The notes beneath the pieces were generated by a model that saw only the letters and a list, made by a program, of their open reading frames with translations, did no database searches and had not been told where the DNA came from. DNA of 64,000 nucleotides, from assembly GCF_014698015.1 (NCBI RefSeq), contig NZ_JACXBS010000002.1, positions 124,001-188,000 of the forward strand, written 5' to 3'. This document shows, piece by piece, positions 8,223-19,410 of this stretch. Positions within the stretch are counted from its first letter, which is position 1, and each line of letters starts with the position of its first letter. The stretch comes from Kocuria sp. cx-455 (GTDB lineage: Bacteria > Actinomycetota > Actinomycetes > Actinomycetales > Micrococcaceae). The position numbers and the translations under genes are program-made.

Positions 8223-9044
8223 TCAGATCATCTCCAGCGGCCCCGGCTGGTCCGGCGCGGGGAAGGCCGCGTCAATGGCCCGCAGATCCTCCGCGCTCAG
8301 CCGCAGACCAAGGGCACGGGCATTGTCCGCCACATGCTCGAGCGTGGAGGCTTTGGGAATGGCAATCGTGTTGCCGTCCCGGATGGCCCACGCCAGCAGC
8401 ACCTGTGCGACGGTCGCATTGTGGTTTTCGGCAATGTCCTGGAGGGCCTTTTCCCCCAGCAACTCACCCTGACCGACGGGGGAGTAGGCCATGGCCACGA
8501 TCTCACGTTGTTTCATGGCGGGGAACAACTCCAGTTCCGCTCCCCGGCTCGCGGGGTTGTAGAGCACCTGATTGACCAGCGGATTCTCCGGGTAGGTCTC
8601 CAACTCCACCAGGTCCACGTTGGACACACCCCAGTCGCCGATCAACCCGCGGTCCACGAGCCGTTCGAAAGCCATGAGGGTTTCCTCCACCGGATACGAC
8701 CCGGGCCAGTGCAGCAGGTACAGGTCAATGTGATCGAGCCCCAGGTGACGCAGGCTGCGCTCGCAGGCTTGTTGGGTTCCCTTGGCCGACGCGTTAGACG
8801 GCAGTACCTTGTCCACCAGGTACACGTCGTCGCGAATCGGGGCGATTGCCTCGCCCACGAGTTCTTCGGAGCGCCCGTTGCCGTACATCTCCGCGGTGTC
8901 GATGAGTGTGAGGCCCAGTTCCACACCTCGGCGGAGCGTGTTGATTTCGGCCTCGCGGGTAGCGGTAGAGTCGCCCATGTTCCACGCTCCCTGTCCGATC
9001 GCGCTCAGTTGGGTGCCGTCGGACAGTTCTACGATGGGGTTCAC
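8223..9044 (-). CDS. Aldo/keto reductase
   Basis: 273 residues, NADPH-dependent carbonyl reductase of the AKR superfamily. The catalytic tetrad can be placed: D and Y in TLIDTAEMYGNGRSEE, K in VYLVDKVLPSN, and H in IDLYLLHWPGS. The C-terminal cofactor loop IAIPKAS is typical. Substrates are unknown. GTG 9044 is preceded by CCAGGAGA at 5-nt spacing. It is divergent from the UDG gene, with -10-like hexamers for both directions near 9080-9090. Confidence 0.88.
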   Translation of the reverse strand: MNPIVELSDGTQLSAIGQGAWNMGDSTATREAEINTLRRGVELGLTLIDTAEMYGNGRSEELVGEAIAPIRDDVYLVDKVLPSNASAKGTQQACERSLRHLGLDHIDLYLLHWPGSYPVEETLMAFERLVDRGLIGDWGVSNVDLVELETYPENPLVNQVLYNPASRGAELELFPAMKQREIVAMAYSPVGQGELLGEKALQDIAENHNATVAQVLLAWAIRDGNTIAIPKASTLEHVADNARALGLRLSAEDLRAIDAAFPAPDQPGPLEMI

Positions 9045-9146
9045 AAGATCTCCTGGGTGAGCGGGGTGGGGTGGACACCACGCTAGATTCCCCGGTGAGT
9101 CTCCGCAATTGCTCACCCACGTCACATCGCAAGGAGCACCCCAGCA

Positions 9147-10025
9147 ATGACACCAACGGACCCCCAACCCACGCTTTTACCGCACCCGCTCACCGAGCAA
9201 CTCTTCCCCTCGCCCGTGCCTCCCGGTTCTGGCTGGCCGGAGGACCCGGCCGCGTCGGACACGCCCGTGGCCCACGACGCCGCCGGGGTGCGGGCGCTTG
9301 CGAACGGCGCGAGCGGCGTCGCCGACCTGAACGCCCTGTGCAGCGTGTGTCGGGCCTGCGATCGCTTGGTGCACTGGCGCGAAAGCGTGGCCGAGCAGAA
9401 ACGGGCCTCGTTCGCGGATCAGCCCTATTGGGGTAGGCCCGTGCCGTCCTACGGTGACCCGCGCGCTCGGCTCGTGATCGTAGGACTGGCACCCGCCGCC
9501 AACGGGGGAAACCGGACGGGGCGCATGTTCACCGGCGACCGCGCGGGCGACTGGTTGTACGCGGCGCTCTACCGCGCGGGGTTCTCGGCCCACGAGACGG
9601 TGAGCACCGCCGGAGACGGGCAACGGCTGCGGGATGTGCGGATGATCGCGCCCGTGCGGTGCGCCCCGCCGGCCAACAAACCGCTGCCCGCGGAACAGGC
9701 CGCGTGCGGTGGCTGGTTCGACCGCGAAATGACACTCCTCCCCGAGGTCGAGGGAATCATGGCGCTGGGCGGCATCGCGTGGCAGACCACCTTGGCCGCC
9801 GCGGTGCGGATGGGGTGGCACGTGCCCAAGCCCCGCCCCAAGTTTGGACACGGCGCCGTTGCCGCGTTGCAGCGACCGGACGGGCGGCCCGTTCGGCTCG
9901 TGGGCTGCTACCACGTGAGCCAGCAAAACACGTTCACGGGGCGGCTGACCGAGCCCATGCTGGACCGGGCAATCGCGCTGGCGGCCGGGCGGGATCCCGA
10001 TCATTCGGTACACTCCCAAAAATGA
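9147..10025 (+). CDS. Uracil-DNA glycosylase family 5 (UdgB type)
   Basis: 292 residues. Two diagnostic motifs are present: [19 protein letters not shown] (motif 1; family-5 enzymes lack the polar catalytic Asp/Asn of family 1) and [13 protein letters not shown] (motif 3). Cysteines in CSVCRAC and in [18 protein letters not shown] fit the 4Fe-4S cluster of family 4/5 enzymes. It removes uracil, and often hypoxanthine or xanthine, from DNA in base-excision repair. AAGGAG precedes the ATG at 10 nt. It overlaps YchJ by ATGA. The N-terminal 45 residues are proline-rich and poorly conserved. Confidence 0.9.
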   Translation: MTPTDPQPTLLPHPLTEQLFPSPVPPGSGWPEDPAASDTPVAHDAAGVRALANGASGVADLNALCSVCRACDRLVHWRESVAEQKRASFADQPYWGRPVPSYGDPRARLVIVGLAPAANGGNRTGRMFTGDRAGDWLYAALYRAGFSAHETVSTAGDGQRLRDVRMIAPVRCAPPANKPLPAEQAACGGWFDREMTLLPEVEGIMALGGIAWQTTLAAAVRMGWHVPKPRPKFGHGAVAALQRPDGRPVRLVGCYHVSQQNTFTGRLTEPMLDRAIALAAGRDPDHSVHSQK

Positions 10026-10417
10026 GTGTGTGTCCGTGTGGTGGAATTCCGGCCGGTGCGTCCTACGAACAATGCTGTGAACCGGCACTGACCAACCAGC
10101 AATGGCCCAAGACGGCCGAGGCCCTGATGCGCTCGCGGTACACGGCCTTCGAACTCGGCCACGAAGATCATGTGTTCCGCACGTGGCACCCCTCGACCCG
10201 TCCGCCGGAGGTCTCGGCAGACCCAGGGACCGAGTGGCTGGGACTGACCATCCACAGCACGGAAGCGGGCGGAGAACAGGACGAGAGCGGCGTGGTCGAA
10301 TTCACCGCGCGATATCTCACTGCGGGGCGAGGCGATAGTCAACGCGAGGTGTCCCTGTTCCGCAAACGCGCCGACCGCTGGATGTACGTGGCTGCCATGA
10401 CCGGCGAGGAGCAGTGA
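10022..10417 (+). CDS. YchJ family metal-binding protein (SEC-C motif)
   Basis: 131 residues. The N-terminus [16 protein letters not shown] is a SEC-C-like zinc motif, followed by the YchJ core with [17 protein letters not shown]-like TWHPSTRP and the NTF2-like beta strands ending [14 protein letters not shown]. The role of the family is unknown. It sits between UDG and the TDT transporter with 4-nt overlaps on both sides (ATGA at 10022, GTGA at 10414), so it should be made in a fixed ratio with them. Confidence 0.85.
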   Translation: MSVCPCGGIPAGASYEQCCEPALTNQQWPKTAEALMRSRYTAFELGHEDHVFRTWHPSTRPPEVSADPGTEWLGLTIHSTEAGGEQDESGVVEFTARYLTAGRGDSQREVSLFRKRADRWMYVAAMTGEEQ

Positions 10418-11517
10418 CGGTTCCGATTCCTCGTCCCTCGAGGGTGCGGGGCGAGCGCGCTCGGAGTGCGCTGCGTGCCAGCGTGGCCGGATTGCCGCCG
10501 TCGTGTTTTGCGATGGTGATGGGCAGCGGCATAGTGTCCGTAGGGGCCTACCAATTGGGATTGTCGGGACTTTCTCGCGCAATCATGGCCATTGCCGTGG
10601 TGGCGTTCGTGATCCTGGTGGGGCTGTCATTGTGGCGGGCCGTGGCCTTCCGGAACTCGCTCATGGACGACCTTCATGACCCGTCCAGGGCCTTCGGGTT
10701 CTTCACCGGTGTCGCGGCAACCAACGTGGTGGCCATTTGTCTGATTGCGATCGGGGTGCACGCCGGAGGTCTGATCTTACTTGCTGCGTCGGCTGTGGGG
10801 TGGGTGATCCTGGGATATCTGGTACCGTGGTTCGCCGTCCTGGGGCGTGCTGAGCGGCCGGTCCTGAAGTTGGCCAACGGTTCGTGGTTCATTTGGGTGG
10901 TTGCCGTTCAATCCATGGCGGTGGTCAGTGCAACCCTGGAACCGCTCTACCCGGATGGGCGGCAGTTACTGTCCGTGATCGCGGTGATGTGCTGGTCCAT
11001 CGGACTCATCCTCTACGCCGCGTGCGCCGTGTTCCTGTCCCTGCGCTTGCTGGTGTACCCGATCACGCCGGAGACCATCGACCCGCCGTACTGGGTGGCC
11101 ATGGGTTCCCTGGCCATCTCGGTGGTGGCGGGCGCGTTGATCGTGGAAATGGACAGCGCTCCCATGGTGGATGTGACCCGCGGGCTGGTGGCCGGTCTGG
11201 CCGTGGTGCTATGGTGTTTCGCCACGTGGCTGATCCCGGTGCTCGTTGCCCTGGGAATCTGGCGGCACGTGGCCCGGAAAATTCCGCTGACGTACCACGC
11301 GTCCTGGTGGTCCATGGTGTTCCCACTGGGCATGTACGCAGTGGCGGGGATGTATTTGGGGCGGGCCAACCATTTGCCCCTGCTCACCGGCATCGGTCAG
11401 TGGTTTTACTGGGTGGGAGCTGCCGCGTGGGCGATCACGCTGGTGGCGATGCTGATCAGCGGGGCACGAACGGCCCTGGGTCTGCGCCGCGTCACCGGAA
11501 TGACCGTGGGCTCATAG
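10414..11517 (+). CDS. TDT family transporter (tellurite resistance/dicarboxylate, SLAC1-like)
   Basis: 367 residues with about ten hydrophobic helices. The start region LPPSCFAMVMGSGIVSVG is the TDT/SLAC1 signature, and FFTGVAATNVVA and a GSWFIWVVAVQS segment line the central pore in relatives. Members move C4-dicarboxylates, sulfite or small anions, or confer tellurite resistance, so substrate is open. GTG 10414 overlaps the YchJ stop. It is convergent with the PIG-L gene with only 9 nt between, and I see no terminator there. Confidence 0.85.
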   Translation: MTVPIPRPSRVRGERARSALRASVAGLPPSCFAMVMGSGIVSVGAYQLGLSGLSRAIMAIAVVAFVILVGLSLWRAVAFRNSLMDDLHDPSRAFGFFTGVAATNVVAICLIAIGVHAGGLILLAASAVGWVILGYLVPWFAVLGRAERPVLKLANGSWFIWVVAVQSMAVVSATLEPLYPDGRQLLSVIAVMCWSIGLILYAACAVFLSLRLLVYPITPETIDPPYWVAMGSLAISVVAGALIVEMDSAPMVDVTRGLVAGLAVVLWCFATWLIPVLVALGIWRHVARKIPLTYHASWWSMVFPLGMYAVAGMYLGRANHLPLLTGIGQWFYWVGAAAWAITLVAMLISGARTALGLRRVTGMTVGS

Positions 11518-11526
11518 GGCTGTTGT

Positions 11527-12249
11527 TCAGCGCAGTTCGTACAGTTTGATCCCCAGAGCGTGATCCACACCGGCGGCACGGCCGGTGTCCGCGGTCATTT
11601 CGGTGATCATGTCCTTGGGGTCGGGGTGGCTGTCCAGGGCCGAGAGGTACTGCTTGTGGCAGCGCAATGATTCGACCGCGGCGTCGATATTGGCCTCGGT
11701 GAGCTCCACGGCGTAATCGGGTGCCACTCCGTTGACGATCAATCGGGTCACGCCCCACGGCTCCAGGCCCTCACAAGCCATGAGCTCACGGAACACCCAG
11801 GGGTTGTCGGCATCCCGAATCGCGTCCAAAGTGGCGAGCCCCGCAGCCCGGTGATCGGCCTGATTCAGACCCCACGTAGCCTTCTCACCCCAGTTCAAGG
11901 TGACCACGGTGTCCGGCTTGGTCTTCCGGATTTCCCGGGCAATACGTTTGCGCAGGTCCATCCCGTATTCGAGCATGCCGTCCGGCAGGTCCAGGATCGT
12001 GAGGTTCTCGACTCCCACGGCTGCGCAGGCGTCGCGCTGTTCCTGGGACCGCAGCGGGCCGACCTCGCTCGGCTCCTTGTCCCGGATGCCGGCCTCGCCC
12101 GCGGTCAGCAGCAGGTAGGACACATGTGCGCCGTGTTCCACCCACCGGGCAACGGCCGCGGAACCGCCGTACTCCATATCGTCCGGGTGGGCCACCACGC
12201 ACAAAACGGTCTGCACCTGAGAATCGTCAAAAATCGGGAGATCAGCCAT
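11527..12249 (-). CDS. PIG-L family deacetylase
   Basis: 240 residues. The zinc motif AHPDDMEYGG (20-29; H21 and D24 as ligands) and the later NQADHRAAG histidine define the LmbE/PIG-L fold, which deacetylates N-acetylglucosamine-like sugars. The genuine mycothiol deacetylase mshB is at 39495, so this paralogue has another substrate, perhaps a different N-acetylated thiol or glycoside. It is divergent from the macrodomain gene; both appear leaderless with an identical 6-nt leader. Confidence 0.85.
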   Translation of the reverse strand: MADLPIFDDSQVQTVLCVVAHPDDMEYGGSAAVARWVEHGAHVSYLLLTAGEAGIRDKEPSEVGPLRSQEQRDACAAVGVENLTILDLPDGMLEYGMDLRKRIAREIRKTKPDTVVTLNWGEKATWGLNQADHRAAGLATLDAIRDADNPWVFRELMACEGLEPWGVTRLIVNGVAPDYAVELTEANIDAAVESLRCHKQYLSALDSHPDPKDMITEMTADTGRAAGVDHALGIKLYELR

Positions 12250-12255
12250 GACTTC

Positions 12256-12261
12256 AGCGTA
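12256..12261 (-). promoter_or_regulatory. Leaderless -10 element for the PIG-L gene
   Basis: On the minus strand TACGCT, then GAAGTC, then ATG 12249. Confidence 0.6.
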
Positions 12262-12320
12262 GACAGCCCTGGGGGCTAACGGCCAGGCTTTCAGCCCCTG
12301 GCGTTTGCCATACGGCCGCG

Positions 12321-12326
12321 TAGGGT
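12321..12326 (+). promoter_or_regulatory. Leaderless -10 element for the macrodomain gene
   Basis: TAGGGT, then GAAGTC, then ATG 12333. Confidence 0.6.
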
Positions 12327-12332
12327 GAAGTC

Positions 12333-12842
12333 ATGGACATTCAGATTGTCAAAGGTGACATCACCAAGGTGCACGTAGACGCCATTGTCAACGCCGCCAA
12401 TTCCACACTGCTCGGAGGCGGGGGAGTGGACGGTGCCATTCACCGCGCGGCGGGCAAGCAACTCTTGGAAGAGTGCAAGCAATTACGCGCAACTACCTTC
12501 AAGGACGGACTTCCGGCGGGCCAGGCCGTGGCCACGGACGGGTACAACCTTCCCGCGCGATGGGTGATCCACACCGTGGGCCCCGTGTTCGCCAAGAACA
12601 CCGATCGGAGCGATGTCCTGGCGTCCTGCTGTCGGGAGTCCCTGCGGGTGGCCGACGAGATCGGCGCGAAATCCGTGGCTTTCCCCGCCATATCCGCCGG
12701 GATCTACGGGTGGCCCATGGACAACGCCACGGAGATCGCTGTACGCACCGTGCGGGAATCGGACACGTCCGTGGAGACCGTCATTTTCGTGCCGTTCTCC
12801 GATGACGCGGAAGAGATGTTCCACGAGGCCCTCGGCCGCTGA
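12333..12842 (+). CDS. Macrodomain O-acetyl-ADP-ribose deacetylase (YmdB/MacroD type)
   Basis: 169 residues, a single macrodomain. It shows GDITKVHVDAIVNAANSTLL, GGGGVDGAIHRAAG (the ADP-ribose diphosphate loop), and AFPAISAGIYGWP (distal ribose loop), all in family order. The Asn-Ala-Ala-Asn and Gly-rich loop with D of GVDGAI are those of MacroD hydrolases, which remove O-acetyl-ADP-ribose or mono-ADP-ribose. It ends 2 nt before the stop of mdh on the other strand, leaving no room for a separate terminator. Confidence 0.9.
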   Translation: MDIQIVKGDITKVHVDAIVNAANSTLLGGGGVDGAIHRAAGKQLLEECKQLRATTFKDGLPAGQAVATDGYNLPARWVIHTVGPVFAKNTDRSDVLASCCRESLRVADEIGAKSVAFPAISAGIYGWPMDNATEIAVRTVRESDTSVETVIFVPFSDDAEEMFHEALGR

Positions 12843-12844
12843 GG

Positions 12845-13831
12845 CTAAATCAGACCCAATTCGCGAACGGCCGAGCGCTCCGATTCGAGTTCGGCCACGG
12901 ATGCGTCGATGCGCGAGCGGGAGAAGGCCGAAACATCCAGGTCTTCCACGATCGACCAATCGCCGTTGGACGTGGTCACCGGGAACGAGCTGACCAGGCC
13001 CTCGGGAACGCCGTAAGAACCGTCGGAGGCCACGGCCATGGAGGTCCAGTTGCCCTCGTCCGTGCCGCGGAACAGGTCCCGGGCGTGGTCAATGGTCGCA
13101 CCGGCCGCGGACGCTGCGGACGAGGTACCCCGTGCCGCAAGAATTTCCGCTCCGCGCTTGGCGACCCGGGGGATGTACTCCTCCTCCACCCACGAGTGAT
13201 CCACCAGCTCCAGGGCCGGTTGGCCCGCCACCGTGGTGTGACTCAGATCCGGGTACTGCGTGGCGGAGTGATTGCCCCAAATGCTCATCCGCTTGATATC
13301 GGTCACGGGTGCACCGGTCTGCTGGGAAAGCAGTGAGATGGCCCGGTTGTGGTCCAGGCGCGTCAGCGCACTGAACCGATCGGCGGGGATGTCTGGGGCA
13401 TTCTGCTGCGCGATCAACGCGTTGGTGTTCGCGGGGTTACCGGTCACCACCACGCGCACATCGTCCGCGGCTGCCTTGTTCAACGCCGCGCCCTGGGCAG
13501 TGAAGATTGCACCGTTGGCTTCCAACAAGTCGCCTCGCTCCATGCCCTTGGTGCGGGGACGGGCGCCCACAAGAAATGCCAGGTTGGCGCCGTCGAAGAC
13601 CTTCTCCGGATCATCGCCCGTCCGCACATCAGCCAGCAGGGGGAAAGCGCAGTCCATGAGTTCCATGACCACACCGTCCAGCGCGCCCAGGGCCGGCGGA
13701 ATCTCCAGCAACTGCAGGCGCACCGGCTGGCCCGGACCGAACAGCTCGCCCTGCGAGATGCGGAACAGCAGGCTGTAGCAGATCTGGCCTGCGGCTCCGG
13801 TGACGGCAACGTTTACGGGTGCTGGACTCAT
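12845..13831 (-). CDS. mdh: Malate dehydrogenase
   Basis: 328 residues, the length of the actinobacterial NAD-dependent malate dehydrogenases. It has the glycine-rich NAD loop [14 protein letters not shown], the [13 protein letters not shown] substrate loop with two arginines, [20 protein letters not shown], and the catalytic histidine in [12 protein letters not shown]. It interconverts malate and oxaloacetate in the citric acid cycle. AGGAGGATCC directly precedes the ATG. It is divergent from tpx and lies close to icd, so two cycle enzymes are in one neighbourhood but not in one operon. Confidence 0.93.
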   Translation of the reverse strand: MSPAPVNVAVTGAAGQICYSLLFRISQGELFGPGQPVRLQLLEIPPALGALDGVVMELMDCAFPLLADVRTGDDPEKVFDGANLAFLVGARPRTKGMERGDLLEANGAIFTAQGAALNKAAADDVRVVVTGNPANTNALIAQQNAPDIPADRFSALTRLDHNRAISLLSQQTGAPVTDIKRMSIWGNHSATQYPDLSHTTVAGQPALELVDHSWVEEEYIPRVAKRGAEILAARGTSSAASAAGATIDHARDLFRGTDEGNWTSMAVASDGSYGVPEGLVSSFPVTTSNGDWSIVEDLDVSAFSRSRIDASVAELESERSAVRELGLI

Positions 13832-13968
13832 GGATCCTCCTGAGGCGCGGCGTGACGCCGGTTACGCGGACGTGCAATGGTGTCGAGACTAGCAGCGGGA
13901 AGTTCAGCGCACGGCTAAAGATGGCCCAAGGTGCTGACATGACGCGTGGCGCACAGCACAATGAAGAC

Positions 13969-14466
13969 ATGGCAACTACCGCATTTCAGGGAAACACCGT
14001 CCGCATTTCCGGCGAACTGCCGGACACCGGCACCACCGCGCCCACCTTTGACCTGGTGGGCTCCGATCTCAGCCCCGTGACTTCCCAGGATTTCTCCGGC
14101 AAGCGCGTGGTCCTCAACATTTTCCCCTCGTTGGACACCGGCGTGTGCGCCCAGTCCGTACGCGAGTTCAACGAACGCGCGGCGTCCTTCGACAACACCG
14201 CAGTGGTCTGCGTGTCCAAGGACCTGCCGTTCGCCCACGCTCGCTTCTGCAGCGCCGAGGGTATTGAGAACGTCACCACCGGCTCGGCCTTCCGCTCGAA
14301 CTTCGGCGAGGACTACGGCCTGGTGCAGAGCGATGGCCCGCTCGAGGGTCTGCTGGCTCGTGCCGTGGTCGTTCTCGACGAGGGCGGCAAGGTGGTCTAC
14401 ACCCAGCTCGTGGACGAGATCACCAATGAGCCCGATTACGCCGCCGTTGCCGGCGTCTTGTCCTAA
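13969..14466 (+). CDS. tpx: Thiol peroxidase (atypical 2-Cys peroxiredoxin)
   Basis: 165 residues, the standard Tpx length. The peroxidatic cysteine is C60 in [15 protein letters not shown] and the resolving cysteine is C94 in ARFCSAEG, matching the C61/C95 pair of E. coli Tpx. It reduces hydroperoxides with electrons from thioredoxin in the cytoplasm. ATG 13969 is chosen from the conserved N-terminus ([15 protein letters not shown]); an in-frame ATG at 13939 is less likely. A strong hairpin follows the stop, so it is monocistronic. Confidence 0.92.
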   Translation: MATTAFQGNTVRISGELPDTGTTAPTFDLVGSDLSPVTSQDFSGKRVVLNIFPSLDTGVCAQSVREFNERAASFDNTAVVCVSKDLPFAHARFCSAEGIENVTTGSAFRSNFGEDYGLVQSDGPLEGLLARAVVVLDEGGKVVYTQLVDEITNEPDYAAVAGVLS

Positions 14467-14479
14467 GCTCTCACGGTGA

Positions 14480-14509
14480 AAAGGGCGGGGCCTGAGGGTC
14501 CCGCCCTTT
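14480..14509 (+). terminator. Intrinsic terminator after tpx
   Basis: A perfect 10-bp stem (AAAGGGCGGG / CCCGCCCTTT) with a 10-nt loop, ending in TTTG. Confidence 0.8.
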
Positions 14510-14561
14510 GTCATGCCCTGTCTCTCGCGGGTCAGGGCCGCGGCAGAACGAGCAAAGAATT

Positions 14562-14603
14562 GACGCCGCCGCGCGGCCCCCGAAGAGGCGACGCGGCGGC
14601 GTC
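14562..14603 (-). terminator. Hairpin terminator after icd
   Basis: A perfect 12-bp stem, GACGCCGCCGCG / CGCGGCGGCGTC, with an 18-nt loop. It lies 26 nt beyond the icd stop; on the minus strand it is followed by AATTCTTTG. Confidence 0.7.
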
Positions 14604-14628
14604 GGCGATCCAAGAACGTGCTACGCGA

Positions 14629-16902
<2,274 letters not shown>

Positions 16903-16981
16903 TCACCACACCCGGACGGTTTCACGCATCCCGGTTCCCCGGAGCCGGTCCATCGGGTCCATTGATCACGTGGGCCGCAGT

Positions 16982-18568
16982 TCAGCTCTCCGGGTACTCC
17001 AAGTCCTCCTGGGCCTCCACGGCCAGGGCCAGTCCCGCACCGGAATACAGGTTGATCACGGTGTTCACGCCGAGCTTCTCCAGCTCCGAGACCTGATCCT
17101 CGTACTGGGCCACGGCGGCCACGCGTCCCGCGAAATCGGAGTGGTGCAGTTCCTTGAGTGCGGAAAGATTTGCGTCATGGAATGGCATCGCGAGCACGGC
17201 GATTTTTACGTGCCCCGTGGCCGAGATCCGGTCCCACACGTCCGCGTCCGTGGCGTCCGCGTTTTCGACGTCGTAGCCCCGCCCCCACAGGTGATGCGCC
17301 CGCAAGGGGTCGATCTCCAGGCCGACCACTTTGTGCGAGGTCGCGGCGGTGAACTCGTCATAGGTGGCGGTGCCCACCCGGCCCATCCCCATGACCAGGA
17401 CATCCGCGCGGGTGAGATCCAGCGGCCTGTCTTCCGGGTGGAGTTTGTCCTGGGGTGCCTCGGGAACGGCGCGCAGCAGCGCGGTGGTGACGATGCTGCC
17501 GCGGCGGTTGAGCACGGTGGACACCACGAAGCTGAGCGCCACGGCGCAGGCGAGCATGACCAGCCAGTCATCGTCAAGTTGCCCGGAGACCACGGCGGTG
17601 GAGCCCACGATGAGCGCGAACTCCGAATAGTTGGCCAGGGCCAGGGCCCCGCGCACGGCCGTGCGGCGTCGTAATCCGCACAGGGTGAGCGCGGCGGCCA
17701 TGGCCGCCGATTGCATGGGGATCAACAGGCACAGGATCACGGCCATGACGAGCATTTCCACGCTGGGTAACCCGTAGAAACCGATGCTCACGAAGAAGCC
17801 CACGAGTAAGAGGTCCTTAACCGTGAGAATGGATTTGGCGAGGTCACGTGCCAGGGGGTGTGAAGCCAGGAGCACACCGACCAGCAGGGCACCCAAGTCA
17901 CCCTTGAGCCCCGTGGCCGTGAAGGCCCACCATCCGGGGACCAACGCCATGACCACCCCGAACAGGGCCAGCAGCTCGCCGTGCCCCAACCGGGACCACA
18001 ACACTCGCGCGAGCCTGGTGACGGGCCACAGCAATGCGAGCACGAGAATCGCCCAGGGGGAGGGGAGATGACCGCCGGAGATGGTCAGGTACAGCACCGC
18101 GGCAATGTCCTGAAGGACAAGGATGCCCACGGCCACTCGCCCGTACAAGGAGTTGGACTCGCCGCGCTCATCCAAGATCTTCACGACCAACACGGTGGAC
18201 GAGAAGGACAGTGCAAAGGCCACCAGGAAGACGGTTCCCGGTGATTCACCGGCCAATTCGAGGCCCACCAGCATCATGAGCCACAGCATCAACGCACCGC
18301 CCACGGCGCTGACGGCCATGTGAATGGTGCCCGCCGCCCACACCTCTTTGCCGAGCAGGGTCCGCAGATCCAGCTTCAACCCGATTCCGAACAGCAGGAG
18401 CGTCACGCCCAACTCGGACAGCAGTTCCAACTCGTCCAGGCGCTCCACGCCCAGTCCGTTGAGCAAGAACCCCGCTGCCAGAAAGCCCAGCAGCGGGGGC
18501 AGCCGAATCACATGCGCGAACGCGCCCAGCCCCATGACCACCACCAAGTAGACGGCCACGGTGGTCAT
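16982..18568 (-). CDS. KefB-like cation:proton antiporter with TrkA-N (RCK) domain
   Basis: 528 residues. The first roughly 385 residues hold 10-12 membrane helices of the CPA2 Na+/H+ exchanger family (VRLPPLLGFLAAGFLLNGLG, FALSFSSTVLVVKILDERGE and GILVLQDIAA). The C-terminal soluble part starts ADVLVMGMGRVGTATYDEF, the Rossmann GxGxxG motif of an RCK/TrkA-N domain that senses NAD(H) or nucleotides. It likely exports K+ or Na+ in exchange for protons. It is 48 nt upstream of the next minus-strand stop, so it may be cotranscribed with the LapA gene (18617-19096). Confidence 0.88.
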   Translation of the reverse strand: MTTVAVYLVVVMGLGAFAHVIRLPPLLGFLAAGFLLNGLGVERLDELELLSELGVTLLLFGIGLKLDLRTLLGKEVWAAGTIHMAVSAVGGALMLWLMMLVGLELAGESPGTVFLVAFALSFSSTVLVVKILDERGESNSLYGRVAVGILVLQDIAAVLYLTISGGHLPSPWAILVLALLWPVTRLARVLWSRLGHGELLALFGVVMALVPGWWAFTATGLKGDLGALLVGVLLASHPLARDLAKSILTVKDLLLVGFFVSIGFYGLPSVEMLVMAVILCLLIPMQSAAMAAALTLCGLRRRTAVRGALALANYSEFALIVGSTAVVSGQLDDDWLVMLACAVALSFVVSTVLNRRGSIVTTALLRAVPEAPQDKLHPEDRPLDLTRADVLVMGMGRVGTATYDEFTAATSHKVVGLEIDPLRAHHLWGRGYDVENADATDADVWDRISATGHVKIAVLAMPFHDANLSALKELHHSDFAGRVAAVAQYEDQVSELEKLGVNTVINLYSGAGLALAVEAQEDLEYPES

Positions 18569-18616
18569 GGCTCAGCCTGTTTCAACGGTGGCGCGCAGCG
18601 GGGGCGTCATGACTCG

Positions 18617-19096
18617 TTACCGGTTGAGCGTGTCTTGAATTCGCGCGCGTTCCTTTTCAAGTTTGCGGACGCGATGACTCAGCGTGAGCATGCGCACCGA
18701 TCCCACGAGCGCCATGACCAAAGCGCCGGCCACGGCTGACAGCAGCATCGCCACACCCAGCGGCAGGCTGAACTGCCACGCCATGTACTCGAATCTCGTG
18801 GACACGTTGTTCTGAATGATGAAAATCAGGAGCAGGATCAAGATGACCACGCCCAGGATCAGTGCCGCCCACACAATCCCGGACACGCCGGGCTTCTTGG
18901 GCCCGTCCAGTGTGGGGTCGGTTGCCCGCGCCGTCCGCGTGTCCGGTCGTCCGTTCCGCGGTGCTGTCACCGACGACGCCGCGCGGTCGCGCGCATCATG
19001 GCGGTCGCCGGGGTACCCGGCTCCGGTTTCATAGGAGGCACCGGAGTCCGCTGGTTCACGGCGAGGTTGTACGGGTTCCTGCGGGTGCTGAGTCAT
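18617..19096 (-). CDS. LapA domain membrane protein (DUF1049)
   Basis: 159 residues. A hydrophilic, Arg/Pro-rich N-terminal tail of about 70 residues precedes two membrane helices (WAALILGVVILILLLIFII and GVAMLLSAVAGALVMALVGS) separated by QNNVSTRFEYMAWQFSLPL, the LapA signature loop. A short charged C-terminal helix follows (RKLEKERARIQDTL). In E. coli LapA helps lipopolysaccharide assembly; in Gram-positive bacteria the role is unknown. It lies upstream of the antiporter gene on the same strand. Confidence 0.8.
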   Translation of the reverse strand: MTQHPQEPVQPRREPADSGASYETGAGYPGDRHDARDRAASSVTAPRNGRPDTRTARATDPTLDGPKKPGVSGIVWAALILGVVILILLLIFIIQNNVSTRFEYMAWQFSLPLGVAMLLSAVAGALVMALVGSVRMLTLSHRVRKLEKERARIQDTLNR

Positions 19097-19410
19097 GACG
19101 ATTCCTCCGGGTCGGTATTACCTCTTGTGAACAGCGTAGTCACACCGACAGTTGAGCGGGATAGCTGCCGTGGCCGGAACCGGGATCGTCTGTATCGGCG
19201 GCCAGAAGTTTCCGTTTGTGACCTTTGGGTAACGAATGCCGCTTATTCGTTGAACACGGTCGCGGATGCCACGTGTTCGCGGTGAACGAGCGGTAACCTA
19301 TCAATCATTGTGAGGTGAAACACACCTCGCGCTCGCCCTTATCAACTCGCGGGTGGAAGCACACCGTGGTGCGCCACCGATCGTGAACACCACATCAGGA
19401 GAGTTACGTC
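19097..19410. other. Intergenic regulatory region upstream of the peptide importer
   Basis: 314 nt between divergent genes. The inverted repeat AACGAA/TTCGTT (19231-19236 / 19246-19251) is directly followed by GAACACG/CGTGTTC (19252-19258 / 19272-19278). TAACCT at 19294-19299 is a plausible -10 for the binding-protein gene, giving a leader of about 105 nt with a small hairpin GAGGTG/CACCTC at 19312-19328. No coding sequence is supported here. Confidence 0.5.
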
